Source: Camillea tinctor (lineage: Eukaryota; Ascomycota; Sordariomycetes; Xylariales; Xylariaceae). Taken from it: DNA of 64,000 nt. Below the pieces are notes generated by a model. The model was not told where the DNA came from. It ran no database searches and saw only the letters and a list, made by a program, of their open reading frames with translations. The position numbers and the translations under genes were made by a program. Each line of letters starts with the position of its first letter. Positions within the stretch are counted from its first letter, which is position 1. The stretch spans positions 243,389-307,388 of the forward strand of contig MU394102.1 in assembly GCA_022578605.1 (NCBI GenBank), read 5' to 3'. This document shows positions 10,433-22,109 of this stretch, in pieces.

Positions 10433-11539
10433 CAGCGACTTCCGTTTCTAGCCGGTTAAGCCCGGTGCTAAGGGTAGAAGATAATAATAGCGACTAAATT
10501 GTCGGCTTCAGGCTTGACTTTAGTTCTTTAGCTAAACGTGAGGTTTGTCCTTATTTCTTTCTTGTTGTGTAACTTGGTAGAACTTGGTTGACACGGAAGT
10601 TCAATGTACAAGAAATTTACCACGCTGTAGATTGTTGTGCAGCTTAGATATATTCAAGCTTTATGAAAAATAAAAATATCCGATCGTCGTGGATGAAATC
10701 TTTCATTATGAAATTGATTTTACATAGAAAGCCACATGTAGTTTCCGTCCCTAAGGTGTATCACTCTACGTCTTTTTTCGCATGGAGTGTAAGCTTTTGC
10801 TATTTATACCCTATATACACCTGCAAAAGTCTCTAATGATTCCTGTATATTTTTTGTCACTTCTGAATAAGGTCGTGTAGTGTTCTGGCAGAACGTTAAA
10901 AAAGGAGCCAGGTAAGAGAGACATGAGAGTTGCTGTGATGGATACGTCCTCTAGCTTGGACTTTCTGAGGAGGGCATCTGAGGTCTCCTTGGAGAGAAAT
11001 ATCGAAGAGAAACATGTCGTGACGGGAAGAAACTGCGGCTCGCCATACCATACCTCATGAGGCGGGCAACCATGATTACTTTGAGCTTGTAAGAATTCGG
11101 GAGAGATAGAAAGCTGGCAAATTGATTCAAGGTAGTGTCTAGTACATAAGTACCTAGTTAGTAGGTGATGGGTGTGATTGGAGGGTTTGGATTGGCTCAA
11201 GCCACAAGCCTACCAGGGACCTATAGGTGAGCTTTAATGCACCGCCACAGGCATACCTACCTACCTAAACCTAGCAGCCTAGGTAGGCAGTTAAGGCAGC
11301 TGAGTTAGGACCTATCCCCTCTGAATTCAAAGGAAACGCGTCTTGCCTTTGCAATTTACAATTCACAATTTACAATCAATTAAAATAATTCTACGTGACG
11401 CGCTAAGGCTGAGGAAAGCTTCCCCCAGGGCTACTCTTATACCGCCAACCATCACCTGCTAAATTAGTTCATAAACCATGCGACTTGATAATTTAGTAGA
11501 TGGATCTGGTGATTATTAGTATTCCCCATCAACACGGCT
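10433..11539. other. Intergenic region before PMS1
   Basis: No convincing gene. CCTACCTA/CCTAGGTAGG sequences occur at about 11255-11290. Possible upstream ATGs for PMS1 lie at 11478 (14-codon frame) and 11500, if transcription begins that far up. Confidence 0.5.
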
Positions 11540-14500
11540 ATGGCAACCATCAAAGCCATCGAGGCCCGGACAGTAAGCTACCTCTCTTGACCCTTATGTT
11601 ATTTCTACAAGTACTGACCGAACAACTTATCAAGGTCCACCAAATCCAATCTGGTCAAGTGATCGTCGACTTATGTTCGGTCGTAAAGGAGTTGGTGGAA
11701 AACAGTCTAGATGCCGGTGCAACGAATATTGGTTCGTTATTCTTTTCCCTTTCCCCTTTCCCCTTTTCCCTTTCCCCATAAGCTTTTCTGTTTCCTTATT
11801 GCTAACTGGTCATCGATGATTATTATGGTGGGGGTAGAGGTCCGGTTCAAAAATCAGGGGCTAGATTCAATCGAAGTCCAAGACAATGGCTCCGGTATAT
11901 CTAAGGAAAACTATGAGACCCTAGCCCTGAAACATTATACTTCCAAGTTGGCTACGTATGCGGATCTCACATCTCTCCAAACTTTTGGTTTCCGAGGAGA
12001 AGCCCTCTCTTCACTCTGCGCCTTGTCAAAATTCACCGTCATCACCTGCCTAGCATCTGATGCGCCCAAGGGGTCAAAATTAGAATTCGAAACCTCGGGG
12101 AAACTCAGCAGCACCAGCGTCGTCGCAGCCCAGAAAGGGACAACGGTATGCATCGAGGGTCTGTTTAAGAACTTACCCGTGCGCCGTCGTGAACTGGAGC
12201 GAAATATCAAACGAGAATGGAACAAAGTTATCAGCGTTCTCAACCAATATGCCTGTATCCAAACAGGCCTCAAGTTTTCTGTCTCTCAACAACCAACCAA
12301 GGGCAAGCGAATGGTGCTTTTCTCGACAAAAGGAAATCAAACGACTCGCGAGAACATTGTCAATGTCTTCGGTGCCAAGACCCTCACAGTTCTTATCCCT
12401 TTAGATCTCGAACTGGAGTTAGAGCTCACTACTGCGCCGGGTCAACGACGAAAGTTGCAAGATGACCGCGAAATCAAGCAGATTCGTATCCGGGGACATG
12501 TGTCGCGCCCTGCTCATGGGGAAGGACGACAGACCCCTGATAGGCAGATGTTCTTCGTAAATGGTCGTCCTTGTGGGCTACCTCAGTTCGCCAAAGTCTT
12601 CAATGAGGTGTACAAGTCTTACAATGCATCGCAATCGCCGTTTATTTTTGCTGACATCCAACTTGACACTGATCTTTATGATGTCAATGTTAGCCCCGAC
12701 AAAAGGACTATCCTGCTTCATGATCAAACTCGGATGCTTGACAACCTTAGAGAGGCACTTGTCGCCTTGTTTGAATCTCAGGACTATGCACTACCTGCAT
12801 CACAATTATTAGGTGCTAAACATGTCCCTTATAAAAAGCCTTCCCTCCCTAGGCACGACACAGCTGCACATAACAACGAATGCGAGGCGACATCTAACTC
12901 GATGGATATGGAGTCTGACCCAGGAATAGAGAGCAAGGAAGATAATAAGAACATACAAGATGCTTCGACTTCACAGGATTCATCACTGATCGTGTCACCA
13001 GTCCGTACCCAGGCCCCGACTTTGATTGAACGATTGGTCGAACGCAAGCATATGACCCCTAACAAGGACAAACTGGATGATAAAGCGCCGGTAGACACTG
13101 ATGAAGTCTCGGTGACTGAAGAGATGCTCGATTCTAAAATAACGGATGAAGATGAAGGAAGCTCTCTGGCTGATGAGGTTGAAAATACGTCTCAAGATGC
13201 TATAGAAACACCAAGAAACGTACAAGATTTCCGTGCACGGCTAGAAGAGCTCGCCAAGTCAAAAGCAAGTCAAAAACAAAATAATACGGGCACCCCTGAG
13301 ATGGATCCGTCAGAACCACCTATACCTGCTATTTCTATGCCATCTCGTATTCCGGAAGTCAAGGCTAGTAAAACCATGTCATCTGGATCTATGAAGCGAG
13401 CGGCGCCAGAAGTCGCCACCATTACGATTGGTGACCATACTGTTGCTAGTATGATTGGCTCCCCTTCAAAGAAGCAGCGCATGGAAACCCATAAAACCAA
13501 CAATCGGGCTAGCCAGCGCGATGTCAAAAAGCCCGTCCCAGTTCCTTCGTTCAATGGTCGCTTAGCTCAGATGTTTGCCGCCAACGCAAAATCAAAGGGC
13601 ATAGAGCGGGAAGAAATCGAGGCTACAATGGAAACAGGAGATGACTCGGAATGTTCAGACTCATCTAGTGAAAAGTTGTTCGTGGATGACGATGATGATG
13701 ATGATGATGATGGTGGTGATGATGATAATAAAGAGACTGGCAGTCAGGATGAGGCTAATGATATGCCAATCTCTCCCATTCTTGAGGATCAGGATGCTCG
13801 AGATGTTTCCCCAGAGCTTGATGGCGACGTCAACGAGGAGGACGACGAGGGCAATGATGATATACCGCAAGGGAGCATTTCACCACAACCAGACCACGAG
13901 AGTGATGAAGAATACGCGGATGATGACAAGTCAGACGTCCAAGATGAAAGTCATATACCTGAATCTGCTAAAGATTCAGTAGAAGATATTCCAGAGGAGA
14001 CACAAAAGCGCACCCAGAGTTTTATTAAAGGCACCACGAAGAAAAAAGATGCGACTTATCAACTGTTGCACACACTGAGTACAGATGAAAAGCACATCCG
14101 CAAATCTCTTATTTCATACCACGAGCACATTAGCGAATCGACATCGTCAACAGGTTCTAAGCTGGTCACTGATAAGCTTGATGCCGATGATGCCGAAGAA
14201 AAGCTATCTTTAACAATATCAAAGACAGACTTTGGAAAGATGAAAATCATTGGACAATTCAATCTGGGCTTTATCTTAGCACTACGCGCTGCTGGGTTGG
14301 GAAGCAGTCAGGCCGAGGACCAACACGCTCGAGATGATGAGCTCTTTATTATTGATCAGCATGCAACGGATGAGAAGTATAACTTCGAACGTCTACAGGC
14401 CAGTACGGTCGTACAGTCTCAGAGGCTTGTTCAGCCTAAAGCCCTAGAACTCACGGCATTGGAGGAAGAGGTAATTCGGGAGAACATCGATGCGCTAGAG

Positions 14501-14953
14501 ACCAATGGTTTTATGGTCAGCTTCGACGATAGTGGTTACCAGCCGGTAGGTTCCCGGTGCCAACTGCTTAGTCTGCCGTTGAGCCGGGAAACGACGTTCT
14601 CTCTAGCAGACCTGGAGGAGCTCGTCTCGCTCCTGACAGACCACGGCTCGTCTTCTGCTAACACCGTCCCGCGCCCTTCCAAAGTACGCAAAATGTTTGC
14701 GATGCGCGCGTGCCGGAGCAGTGTCATGATAGGCAAGCCGCTGTCTAACAAACAGATGGAAAAGCTCGTCAGACACATGGGTGAGCTCGATAAGCCGTGG
14801 AACTGCCCCCATGGCCGGCCAACCATGAGACACCTATGTGGCTTAGGTGCATGGGACGGGCTTGGTTGGCGGGAAGGCGATGATTTTGATGGCGGAAGAC
14901 CAACGCGAACGAATTGGGGTGCATATATCCGTGAGATGAACGAATCAGAATGA
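11540..14953 (+). CDS. PMS1: DNA mismatch repair protein PMS1 (MutL homologue)
   Basis: MutL-family ATPase/endonuclease that pairs with MLH1 in MutL-alpha and nicks DNA after MutS recognition in the nucleus. Proposed exons 11540-11572, 11635-11731, 11838-14953, giving 1081 residues. The short first exons restore the conserved start [10 protein letters not shown] joined to [21 protein letters not shown]-terminal ATPase motifs: [14 protein letters not shown] (about 30-43), EVQDNGSGI (about 57), GFRGEAL (about 93). The middle linker is long, acidic and low-complexity, with an Asp run from GAT repeats near 13690. C-terminal endonuclease signature: [12 protein letters not shown] (about 883), then ACRSS and CPHGRP (about 1032), which identify PMS1 rather than MLH1. 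Intron 2 carries a repetitive CCCTTT-type pyrimidine tract (11747-11779). No damage to the gene is seen. Confidence 0.95.
11747..11779 (+). repeat. Pyrimidine microsatellite in PMS1 intron 2
   Basis: Imperfect repeats of C3-4/T3-4 blocks inside the 106-nt intron 11732-11837, about 60 nt before the acceptor. It may serve as, or disturb, a polypyrimidine tract if its length varies. Confidence 0.6.
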
Positions 14954-15369
14954 ACTTGCTATATATTATGATTTTGTACGCAATGGTTTACGGATTAAGG
15001 ATTAAGGACAAAGCGCTTGTCTGTGTCAGTATATTTTCTTGTTCTATGGATATAAATGGCAGGATAGAGACCCGGTATACTAGGAATATATCATCATTTC
15101 AGTGTTTACATATGAGCTGCTAGTTGTTTACTGGGTGTGATATCACTTAGATATCGTCAAGTATAGGCAAACCCCTTTTCTCCATTTAACAGTATAGGGT
15201 ACTAGGTTAGGTAATTAATATTGATTTGATTTCCCTTTTCACCCCTTTCTTAAGATACCTACCTGCCTATGTCATACCCAACCCCTTTAATAATAATAAA
15301 AACCATTCGACCAGTCGTCTCTGTTTTCCTTTCCTTTATCGTAGATTCATTACCTACCTAACACAAACT
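14954..15369. other. PMS1 3' flank up to the assembly break
   Basis: Ordinary-looking AT-rich 3' sequence with no gene. It runs directly into the G homopolymer at 15370. Confidence 0.5.
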
Positions 15370-15442
<73 letters not shown>

Positions 15443-15590
15443 GGCGGCGGGGGGGGGGCGGCGGGCGCGGNNNNNNNNNNAAAAATTAATAAATATATAA
15501 ATCCATTTTCCATTTTTTATTTTTTTTAATTTCATTTTTTTTTTTTTTTTTACCTATAAAAAAAAAAAAACCCCCCCCCCCCCCCCCCCC
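15370..15590. other. Assembly gap with homopolymer artefacts
   Basis: 71 consecutive Gs at 15370-15440, then a G-rich GGC mixture, ten Ns at 15471-15480, an AT stretch, about 19 Ts, about 13 As and 20 Cs (15571-15590). The Ns show an assembly gap. Adjacent long runs of G, T, A and C are more typical of no-signal base calls or gap filling than of real DNA. Linkage between PMS1 and the genes to the right is therefore not assured. Confidence 0.85.
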
Positions 15591-15635
15591 GCCTCTCTAT
15601 CTGACACCCTATCCCCTCCTCTCCTCCTCCCCACC

Positions 15636-17296
15636 TCATTCCACCAACTCAGCCTCGATAACGCTCTCGAGCGACGACGGGTGGCTCCAGACGCGGCGGA
15701 CCTCGAACCCGGCGCTCTGTAGGAGCCAGCGCCAGCGGACTTCGGAGCGCTCCGACGTCGACATCAGGTGCATGAGGGCGACGTCGACGACGCTCTGGTA
15801 CAGCGTCGCGCCCGTCGAGGGGAGGAACGCCTCGTACAGCAGCAGCTTGGACACCCCCGGCTGCATCGCCGCGTGCACGCGCGCGAGGATCCGACGCGCG
15901 TCCCGGTCGTCCCAGTCGTGCAGGATCGCGTGGAGGAAATAAGCTCGTGCCCCTGCGGGTTTTGTATCAGTAGGCGTTAGTGGGGGGTTGAGTGTGTTGG
16001 GTGAGGGGTTTAGAAGGAAGACGATATGTGATGCGGAAATCCTTTTTACCTTGTACGGGTTGCGGAGTGAAGAAATCGTACGCCACGGCATTGATCTTGT
16101 CGCTTGCTTTCACCATTTCGATCACGTCTGGCGTGTCCTGGAGGATTATCTTGCCCGGTGGTATATCCGGGTGTTTGTCGAGTAAACGTGTGACATCTAG
16201 GCCGTGGCCACCACCAATGTCGACGAAGAGGGCTGATGGCCCGTCAATGTCGAAGCCATCGAGGAGCTCGCCTGTGTCGTATACCTCTGTCCAATTCCGC
16301 TTGTAGGCGTTCAGCCCCTCCATAAACCCGACGAAACTTGCCTGGTGGGCGGTGTCCGCCTGGCAGCGGGCATACATTGTATATCGCTCTGGGGTTAGGT
16401 CCATATAGTTCGTATCGGTCGGGTCCAGGGGCTCCTCGTATGATGTTCTCTCCAAGAAGCGCGGAAGGTTCCGACTGGAGTCTATGCCGTGATGAGAGCT
16501 GGTGCTGTCAGCAGATGTTAAGCTAACCCGGAGCCGACCCCAATGATGAACTGACCCTGACAGTATCGTCTGTGTGACGGGGCCGTCCGTCTTTCCCAGA
16601 GCAAGAGAGAACAGCGTTGAGCGATACTTGTCCTGTCCCGTCTCCTCGATTATGTGCTCCGCATTTAACACGCGGAAAAGACGACCTGGAGAGCATACGG
16701 ATTACGGACTCATGAGCTCTACATCATTCTCCTGTAGTGTAGTGATCCTGGATGAACTCACGGAGTAGCATCATATCACATGGGACATTGCACATTTCCA
16801 GTATGTCCTCGAGCCTGACCTCCTCTCGTCCACTCTCAGCCCAGTTCTGCCATATTCCTAAGTCTAGTATAACCTGACACGCTGCATGGACAATCCCATT
16901 TATCCACGAGAGGCGCCAAGAACGCTCAAATGGTGTCTCGACGCGCGCTATCACTAGAGAGTAGAGACTCAGGGGTTAGTAGGCACTGGATATCGATACA
17001 CTGTGATGGTATAATGAGAGGATTCTCAGAATCTTAGAATTAATAGATACATATACGCGAGGGTTCATGGCTTCCAACAGGGCCAATGTGATGTTCATTA
17101 TAATAAATAGACGAGTAAGGTAACACGCAATACGAGAAGGGGAGAAACGGGGTATAGGGGAAGGAGAAATTCCTAGATACTTACTACGACGAGCTGCGGC
17201 TATAACCTCAAGTCTAGCATCACGGTCATTATCTAAAGTTTCGAGATTGATACCGTCGAGGCTAGCAATGATTTGCTCTACATCGGACGGGGACAT
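15636..17296 (-). CDS. SAM-dependent O-methyltransferase (class 2, Methyltransf_2)
   Basis: Transfers methyl groups to hydroxyls of small molecules, typically aromatic or polyketide-like. Proposed exons 17296-17185, 16953-16762, 16685-16050, 15952-15636, giving 418 residues with all phases consistent. The ATG at 17296 is chosen because the upstream open frame has no ATG. The N-terminal helical dimerisation/winged-helix part includes INGIVHAACQVILDLGIWQ. SAM-binding motif I is VDIGGGHGLDV (about 255). The catalytic-base region is HAILHDWDDRDARRIL (about 320-335), with the expected His-Asp-Trp. The C-terminal LLLYEAFLP and VDVALMHLMS segments are typical. The last exon is much more GC-rich than the others. 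No polyketide or peptide synthase lies in the window, so a secondary-metabolite cluster is not supported here. The stop codon lies 45 bases from the poly-C run of the assembly break. Confidence 0.9.
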
Positions 17297-19249
17297 GTCT
17301 TCTTTCGCGTCCCTTCGCCCCACGTCTATGTGAAATCCGGAGCGGTTCGTACCCCACAATGAGACTTAATGTCGATCCGGGGAAAGGCGAAGCCTAAAGG
17401 GGACGCAATAAAAATGGTATTTTTTCTTTTTTTAAAAGGGATATTTTGAAAGTGATGATATCCACAACAGCTACTACCCGTTGCTTTTAGATTACGACTC
17501 TTAACACTATCCCCTTATATGTATGTTTTTAAAACGATGATAGTATCAAAAAGAGATGAAAGAAAGAGAAAACCCGGCCTTCCCATGTCCTTGTAAAGTT
17601 TTATGATAGATATCAACGCTCACAGTATATTATTATTCCGTCCATGCCCACATTTCAAAGTTCGGTCTAGCTTATTAGCATCTTGGAGCTGAAGGTGACG
17701 CCAGCTACCCGTTAGTAGTTACGTTACGAGAGAACAAATAGAGAGATAGACGCTATTGAACCCTACCCGAGCTACCGGCCTCGTCGCATCCCAGCGATAT
17801 CCCCGGCAGGGAAGAACTCGCCTCCAACCAACAACTATTTTTTGATTTCTCATACATACTAGGTACACATCTACCTATAGGAGTCGGGAATGAAATGAAA
17901 GAAGCGTAGGTTAGGTGAGGGTGTTTACCGGTTGAGGAATCGGCGTGGCCAACGGACAACAAAAAATACCCCTTCTTTTTCCTTGGCTAGTATGTATGAA
18001 GAGTTTTCTTTCTCTGAACCCCTGTGGTCGTCTTTTGACGCCGCACCTGCACCTGCAGGTAAACGTATTCGTTCATTCGTCCGCATGTTTATAGTGTTAG
18101 TGTAGCATAACGTGGTGTGGTGTAGTGTAGGTTGGTGTAAGTTAGACCCTTCCCCCGGTGAAATGTCCATGTCCATACTACGGGGAGCTTTCCGAGCGTG
18201 GCATCCCACGCGAGTCCGTGAGCAATGCAGGTATATGTGGGTGGTTTCGGATTTTCTCTGTTTCTATTGGACCCAGGGTCAACTTCAGCTCTCTACCTAT
18301 ACACTAGGTTTTCCACCCACGCCCCTGACACGCAGTGCAGCACACAATCGTGATCATGTAAAGTGTGGGTCCAATGGGCATACATCATTTTCTACATTCC
18401 CTACAGTTTTTCTTTTGTTTCTATATCTTTACCACAGATGCCGCTGTGCCTAGACAAGAATTGAATCTGCACATACATTCACCGGTCTATCTGGGTAGCG
18501 ACATAAGCAGGTGATTCGGGAAAGGGAAAAAAAGAAAGAAGATAACCCCTGAATAATATCAACCTAACCTAGTGGTCTTCGACTCGGCGACTTATTTGTT
18601 GTAATCCTTGAGCTAGAGTAAGCAAGTATCTCCGTAGCACTGTGCCGCGCTTATACTCTTCCGAATAACCCTCGGGATTACCAGCCGGGAGGGTCCGGAA
18701 GACCTTGGGTTCCCACGAAGACGTGGCCGGTAAGCCGGTCAAGGCGAGAGAAGGGGGAAGAAGATAGATCTAGGGAGACAAATCGAAAGTTTACATGATG
18801 ACTACTTCTACTCGCAGTAGACTGCCTAACCTAGTGCATAAAACCTGATTTCCTTGCAAAAGTTCCAAGACCGCACTCTCTCGTGTGCTTGCGTGCGTGC
18901 GTGCGTGTTCCTCCCCATATGATTACAATCCGTAGCAACTCGTTATCACATCACATACCATACACAGCATACCCGTACATGCCAGCATATCACATCTGCA
19001 CTTGAGAAAATCCCACAAACATTATCATACGCCGCAGAACCGGTGAGAAAAAAAAGAAGAAAGAGAAAAAAAAAACCAGTGGGAATCATCCGAACAGCAA
19101 ACCAACAATCCAACCAACACTAGGTACCCTTGGTATCTCAACCCCCTAATTGCCACCACCCCGCTACCCCTTCCTTCCAACACCCAAGATCACTTGCCTT
19201 TACCTGACTGAGCACCTCCCTTCTCCCTCCTTTTTTTTTATTTCTTTTT
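17297..19249. other. Intergenic region with short repeats
   Basis: Promoter side of the methyltransferase and 3' flank of the membrane protein gene. Contains a GCGT tandem run near 18891-18907 and a CACCTGCAGGT palindrome near 18050. Small open frames here are not convincing. Confidence 0.5.
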
Positions 19250-21194
19250 TTAATCATTCAAGACGCTATACCGCGAGTAACCCCCCCTAGTCCCGGTCCC
19301 CGCGCCGGCCAACCCCTCCTCCGCCACCTTACCGCTCACATTGCGTCGTCCGTAGGCGCCCGCGCCCGCGCCCAGATCATAGTCGTTGCCGGACGACACC
19401 TGGCGCGCGCTGCCGACCATGACCGGCGGCGTGGCCGGCTTCAGCTCGCCGTAGGGCTTGGCGTAGAAGTGCTCGTCGGTCTGGATCGACGAGTCGCGGT
19501 TCCTGCCCTTCCCGCCTCCCCACCCCTTGATCGAGAGCAGCGTCGACTGGCGCCGCGGCTTCGCGTCCGCGATGTCCTGGCTCCCGCTCGCGCTGCGCGC
19601 GTTGGCGCTGACCTCCCCGAGCGCCGGCGCGCTGTAGCGGAATGGCGATGGGGACGGCTTGGGCGGCGGGTTCGAGCGTAGCGGGTTCGGGTGCAGACGC
19701 CCCATCGCGTCGATCGGGTTGCTGCTGCTGGGCGCGAACTCGTCGTCATCGGAGAAGTCGTCGGGCCGCATCGCGTTCTCGCGGTCCGAGTCCGAGTCGA
19801 CGTCGTAGCGTCCCTGCTGCTGCAGGGACTCGTACTTTTGGGCTTTCTCGGCTTGGTTGATGGCGCGCTCGCGCTGCTGCGTGCGGTTGATGAGCGAGTC
19901 CGACGTGTACCACGCTTCTGTGAACCTGGCGATGCGCGTGGGCGATGCGTTGATGGGCTGGGGGGCGGCGACGCTGCTCGGTCGCGACGTAGGGCTGCCG
20001 GTCTCGCAGAGTGGGATCTCGGTGTAAGTGCCGCGCTGTGCGAGTCTAGGGTTAGATGCGCGCTTCACGTCAGCTGCGGAACCGGCGCTGTTGCGAGGTG
20101 AATTGCCAGGTACGATCTGGTACTGTCTGCTAGGCAAGTCGGAGCGGGAATCCCGCTTGGAGGGACCGAAAGAATCGCGGGACCCAGCAGCACGGGTTTC
20201 CGTGAAAGGCATGCTAAGGGGACGAGATCCATCTAGAGCAGTCGAAAGACGCTTCTCGTCTTCCGAAGTTACGGTGTAGCCGCTGGCCACCGACGACTTG
20301 TTGCGCTTGTGTTTGGCACGAGACGTCAGATGGTCCTCTAGAGGGTTCAAGTCGGGCGGCATATAGGCAATGCGCCGGAATATGTGGCCAAGCCATGCTG
20401 ATATGCCAAGTGAGACGACATGCAAGCCTCCAGCCGAAATAAGCGCATAGAATTCCGCATCTACTAGTATCTTGTTGTAGCTATCGGTAGGCAGAATAGT
20501 GGACCATTCACTGCCATGGTTAACAACAGACATAGCACCGAAGGCATACAGAGGCAAGACGGCTAAGTCAGTGATACCGGCAAACAGTTGATACGCAGCA
20601 GAAGAGGCCGGAGGCCTGGCACGTGCAGGTCGCCGTAGATGCCAGATGGCGTACGCGCAACTAAGAGCGACAACGCCAGGCTATATGTTTGAATTTTGCA
20701 GTGGGTTAGCTAACATGTCTAGTGTAGAGTTAAGATCATCTTTAGTTAAGGGCCGGTAGTTACCGTGATTCGCATGACCCACGCCGTGAGAGGATCGACA
20801 TTGGAGATGACAATCATGAGTCCAAGTAGACCGATACCTCCGATGAGCTCGAGTGCGCGCAGCACCATTTGGAAATATCGCATCCATTTGATCCACCATT
20901 TTGTAGTGCTGCTCATCGGTCGGAACTTAGAATTTCGACCAGTTGGCACTTCGTGCAGGCTTGGAACATTAAAGGTGAGTTTGTTAGTCCGGGTGAGTCT
21001 CGTAGAAGAACGGCAAAGTATGTGGGTAAGGTATGTATGGTGGCTTTGGCTTACTCGGGGTGGCGGTTGAAGGAAACCAATGGTCCATCTTTCTTGGGTT
21101 TCTTCGGCTGTGGTTCCCAACTTGCTCTCGTTACGGCTTTGGGATCAAACTTCCTCTCAGGTGATCGCGAATCGCCTCTAGGCGCATCGTACAT
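19250..21194 (-). CDS. Conserved fungal membrane protein with four N-terminal helices
   Basis: Integral membrane protein of unknown function, 588 residues. Proposed exons 21194-21055, 20959-20764, 20680-19250, phases consistent. The N-terminal cytosolic part (MYDAPRGDSR..FDPKA) leads, through the spliced segment VSFNRHPDLHEVPTGRNSKF, to four hydrophobic helices: about 82-101 (ELIGGIGLLGLMIVIS), 113-130, 139-163 and 182-212. The remaining 370 residues are disordered and rich in Ser, Pro, Arg and charged residues, with phosphorylation-type RRxS and SP sites, ending in a Gly-rich segment. The organisation resembles a protein widely conserved in Pezizomycotina, but I know no assigned role. Much of the last exon (about 19300-20000) is strongly GC-rich, which opens long spurious frames on the other strand. 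It is divergent from the ferredoxin reductase gene. Confidence 0.85.
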
Positions 21195-22109
21195 GAAAGG
21201 TTGATTATAACCCATATCTAGGTACCGAGTGTATTTTCCAGCATAGGGTATAGGGTATGCTGGAAAAAAAAGTATTCACAAAGACAATGGGCAAAAGAAA
21301 GACTTGACTGGAATGTCTCGCCTTAAGTTGGGATAAAAGTGGGAAAGAGTTACGTCGCTGAGTACATTGTTGCGCGCGGGTAGTTTGGTGGGATGTGTAC
21401 ATTGGGAGTTGACGTCCAGCTGAAGAAGCTGTTTCCACAGCAACAGACCAACTCAGCCTATGCATATACCCTGCAATGGCGGGTTCTTGCATGGCATCTC
21501 CAACAACTGGTTTACTAACCTAGGCTGCCAGGTAGATAACGCAGTAAAAAACAATAAAATGAAATAAAAATACTCTAAAAAAGGAAAGAAAGCAACCTCT
21601 CAAATGATGTGATGAATTAAAATATTTATTCGCAGACATGTACAATTCTGTTTGGTGATAGATGGGTTTTAATGCGATATCTTAAAAGTATTGTACTTAA
21701 AAAGGCCGATAGATAGCTGTCAGTGGTGGGATTATTAGCGTCTAATCTAGGTAGTGCAGTTGGTTGTATGTAGTGCATGCACTGAAGTTAAGAAGTAGGT
21801 ATACATATACCACACTAGTAATATGGACTTGCTATAAAATCCGAGCAGAGGAAGGTAAAAGTATTTCTAGTACCTAACGGCGATGTCGGACTTCGGAGGA
21901 AAATGGAGAAGGGAAAAAAAATACAAGTTCCTTTAAAATTCCAACGTCATATTGACTTGCTTTGTACCTACTAGTATTATACTAGCAGTCATATCCCAAT
22001 CCGCCATACCTAATCAGCTAATCTATTTTATGTGTCAAGTCTATATGTGACAAGAGGATGGACGTTAAACGTTGACTTACACACATATATTTATTTCTTA
22101 TACATAACC
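21195..22109. promoter_or_regulatory. Divergent promoter region (membrane protein / ARH1)
   Basis: About 0.9 kb between the divergent membrane-protein and ferredoxin-reductase starts, presumably carrying both promoters. AT-rich. No individual site is supported. Confidence 0.5.

Noticed and set aside
10811..11200. 129-codon minus-strand frame
   Set aside because: No recognisable domain, irregular composition, no splice-supported extension.
11711..11837. Upstream extension of the long PMS1 frame
   Set aside because: It reads through intron 2; the spliced short exons restore the conserved MutL start.
15636..17296. Secondary-metabolite cluster around the methyltransferase
   Set aside because: No polyketide synthase, peptide synthetase, terpene cyclase or P450 in the window.
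17753..18209. Minus-strand frames between the methyltransferase and membrane protein
   Set aside because: Short, low-complexity, no family features.
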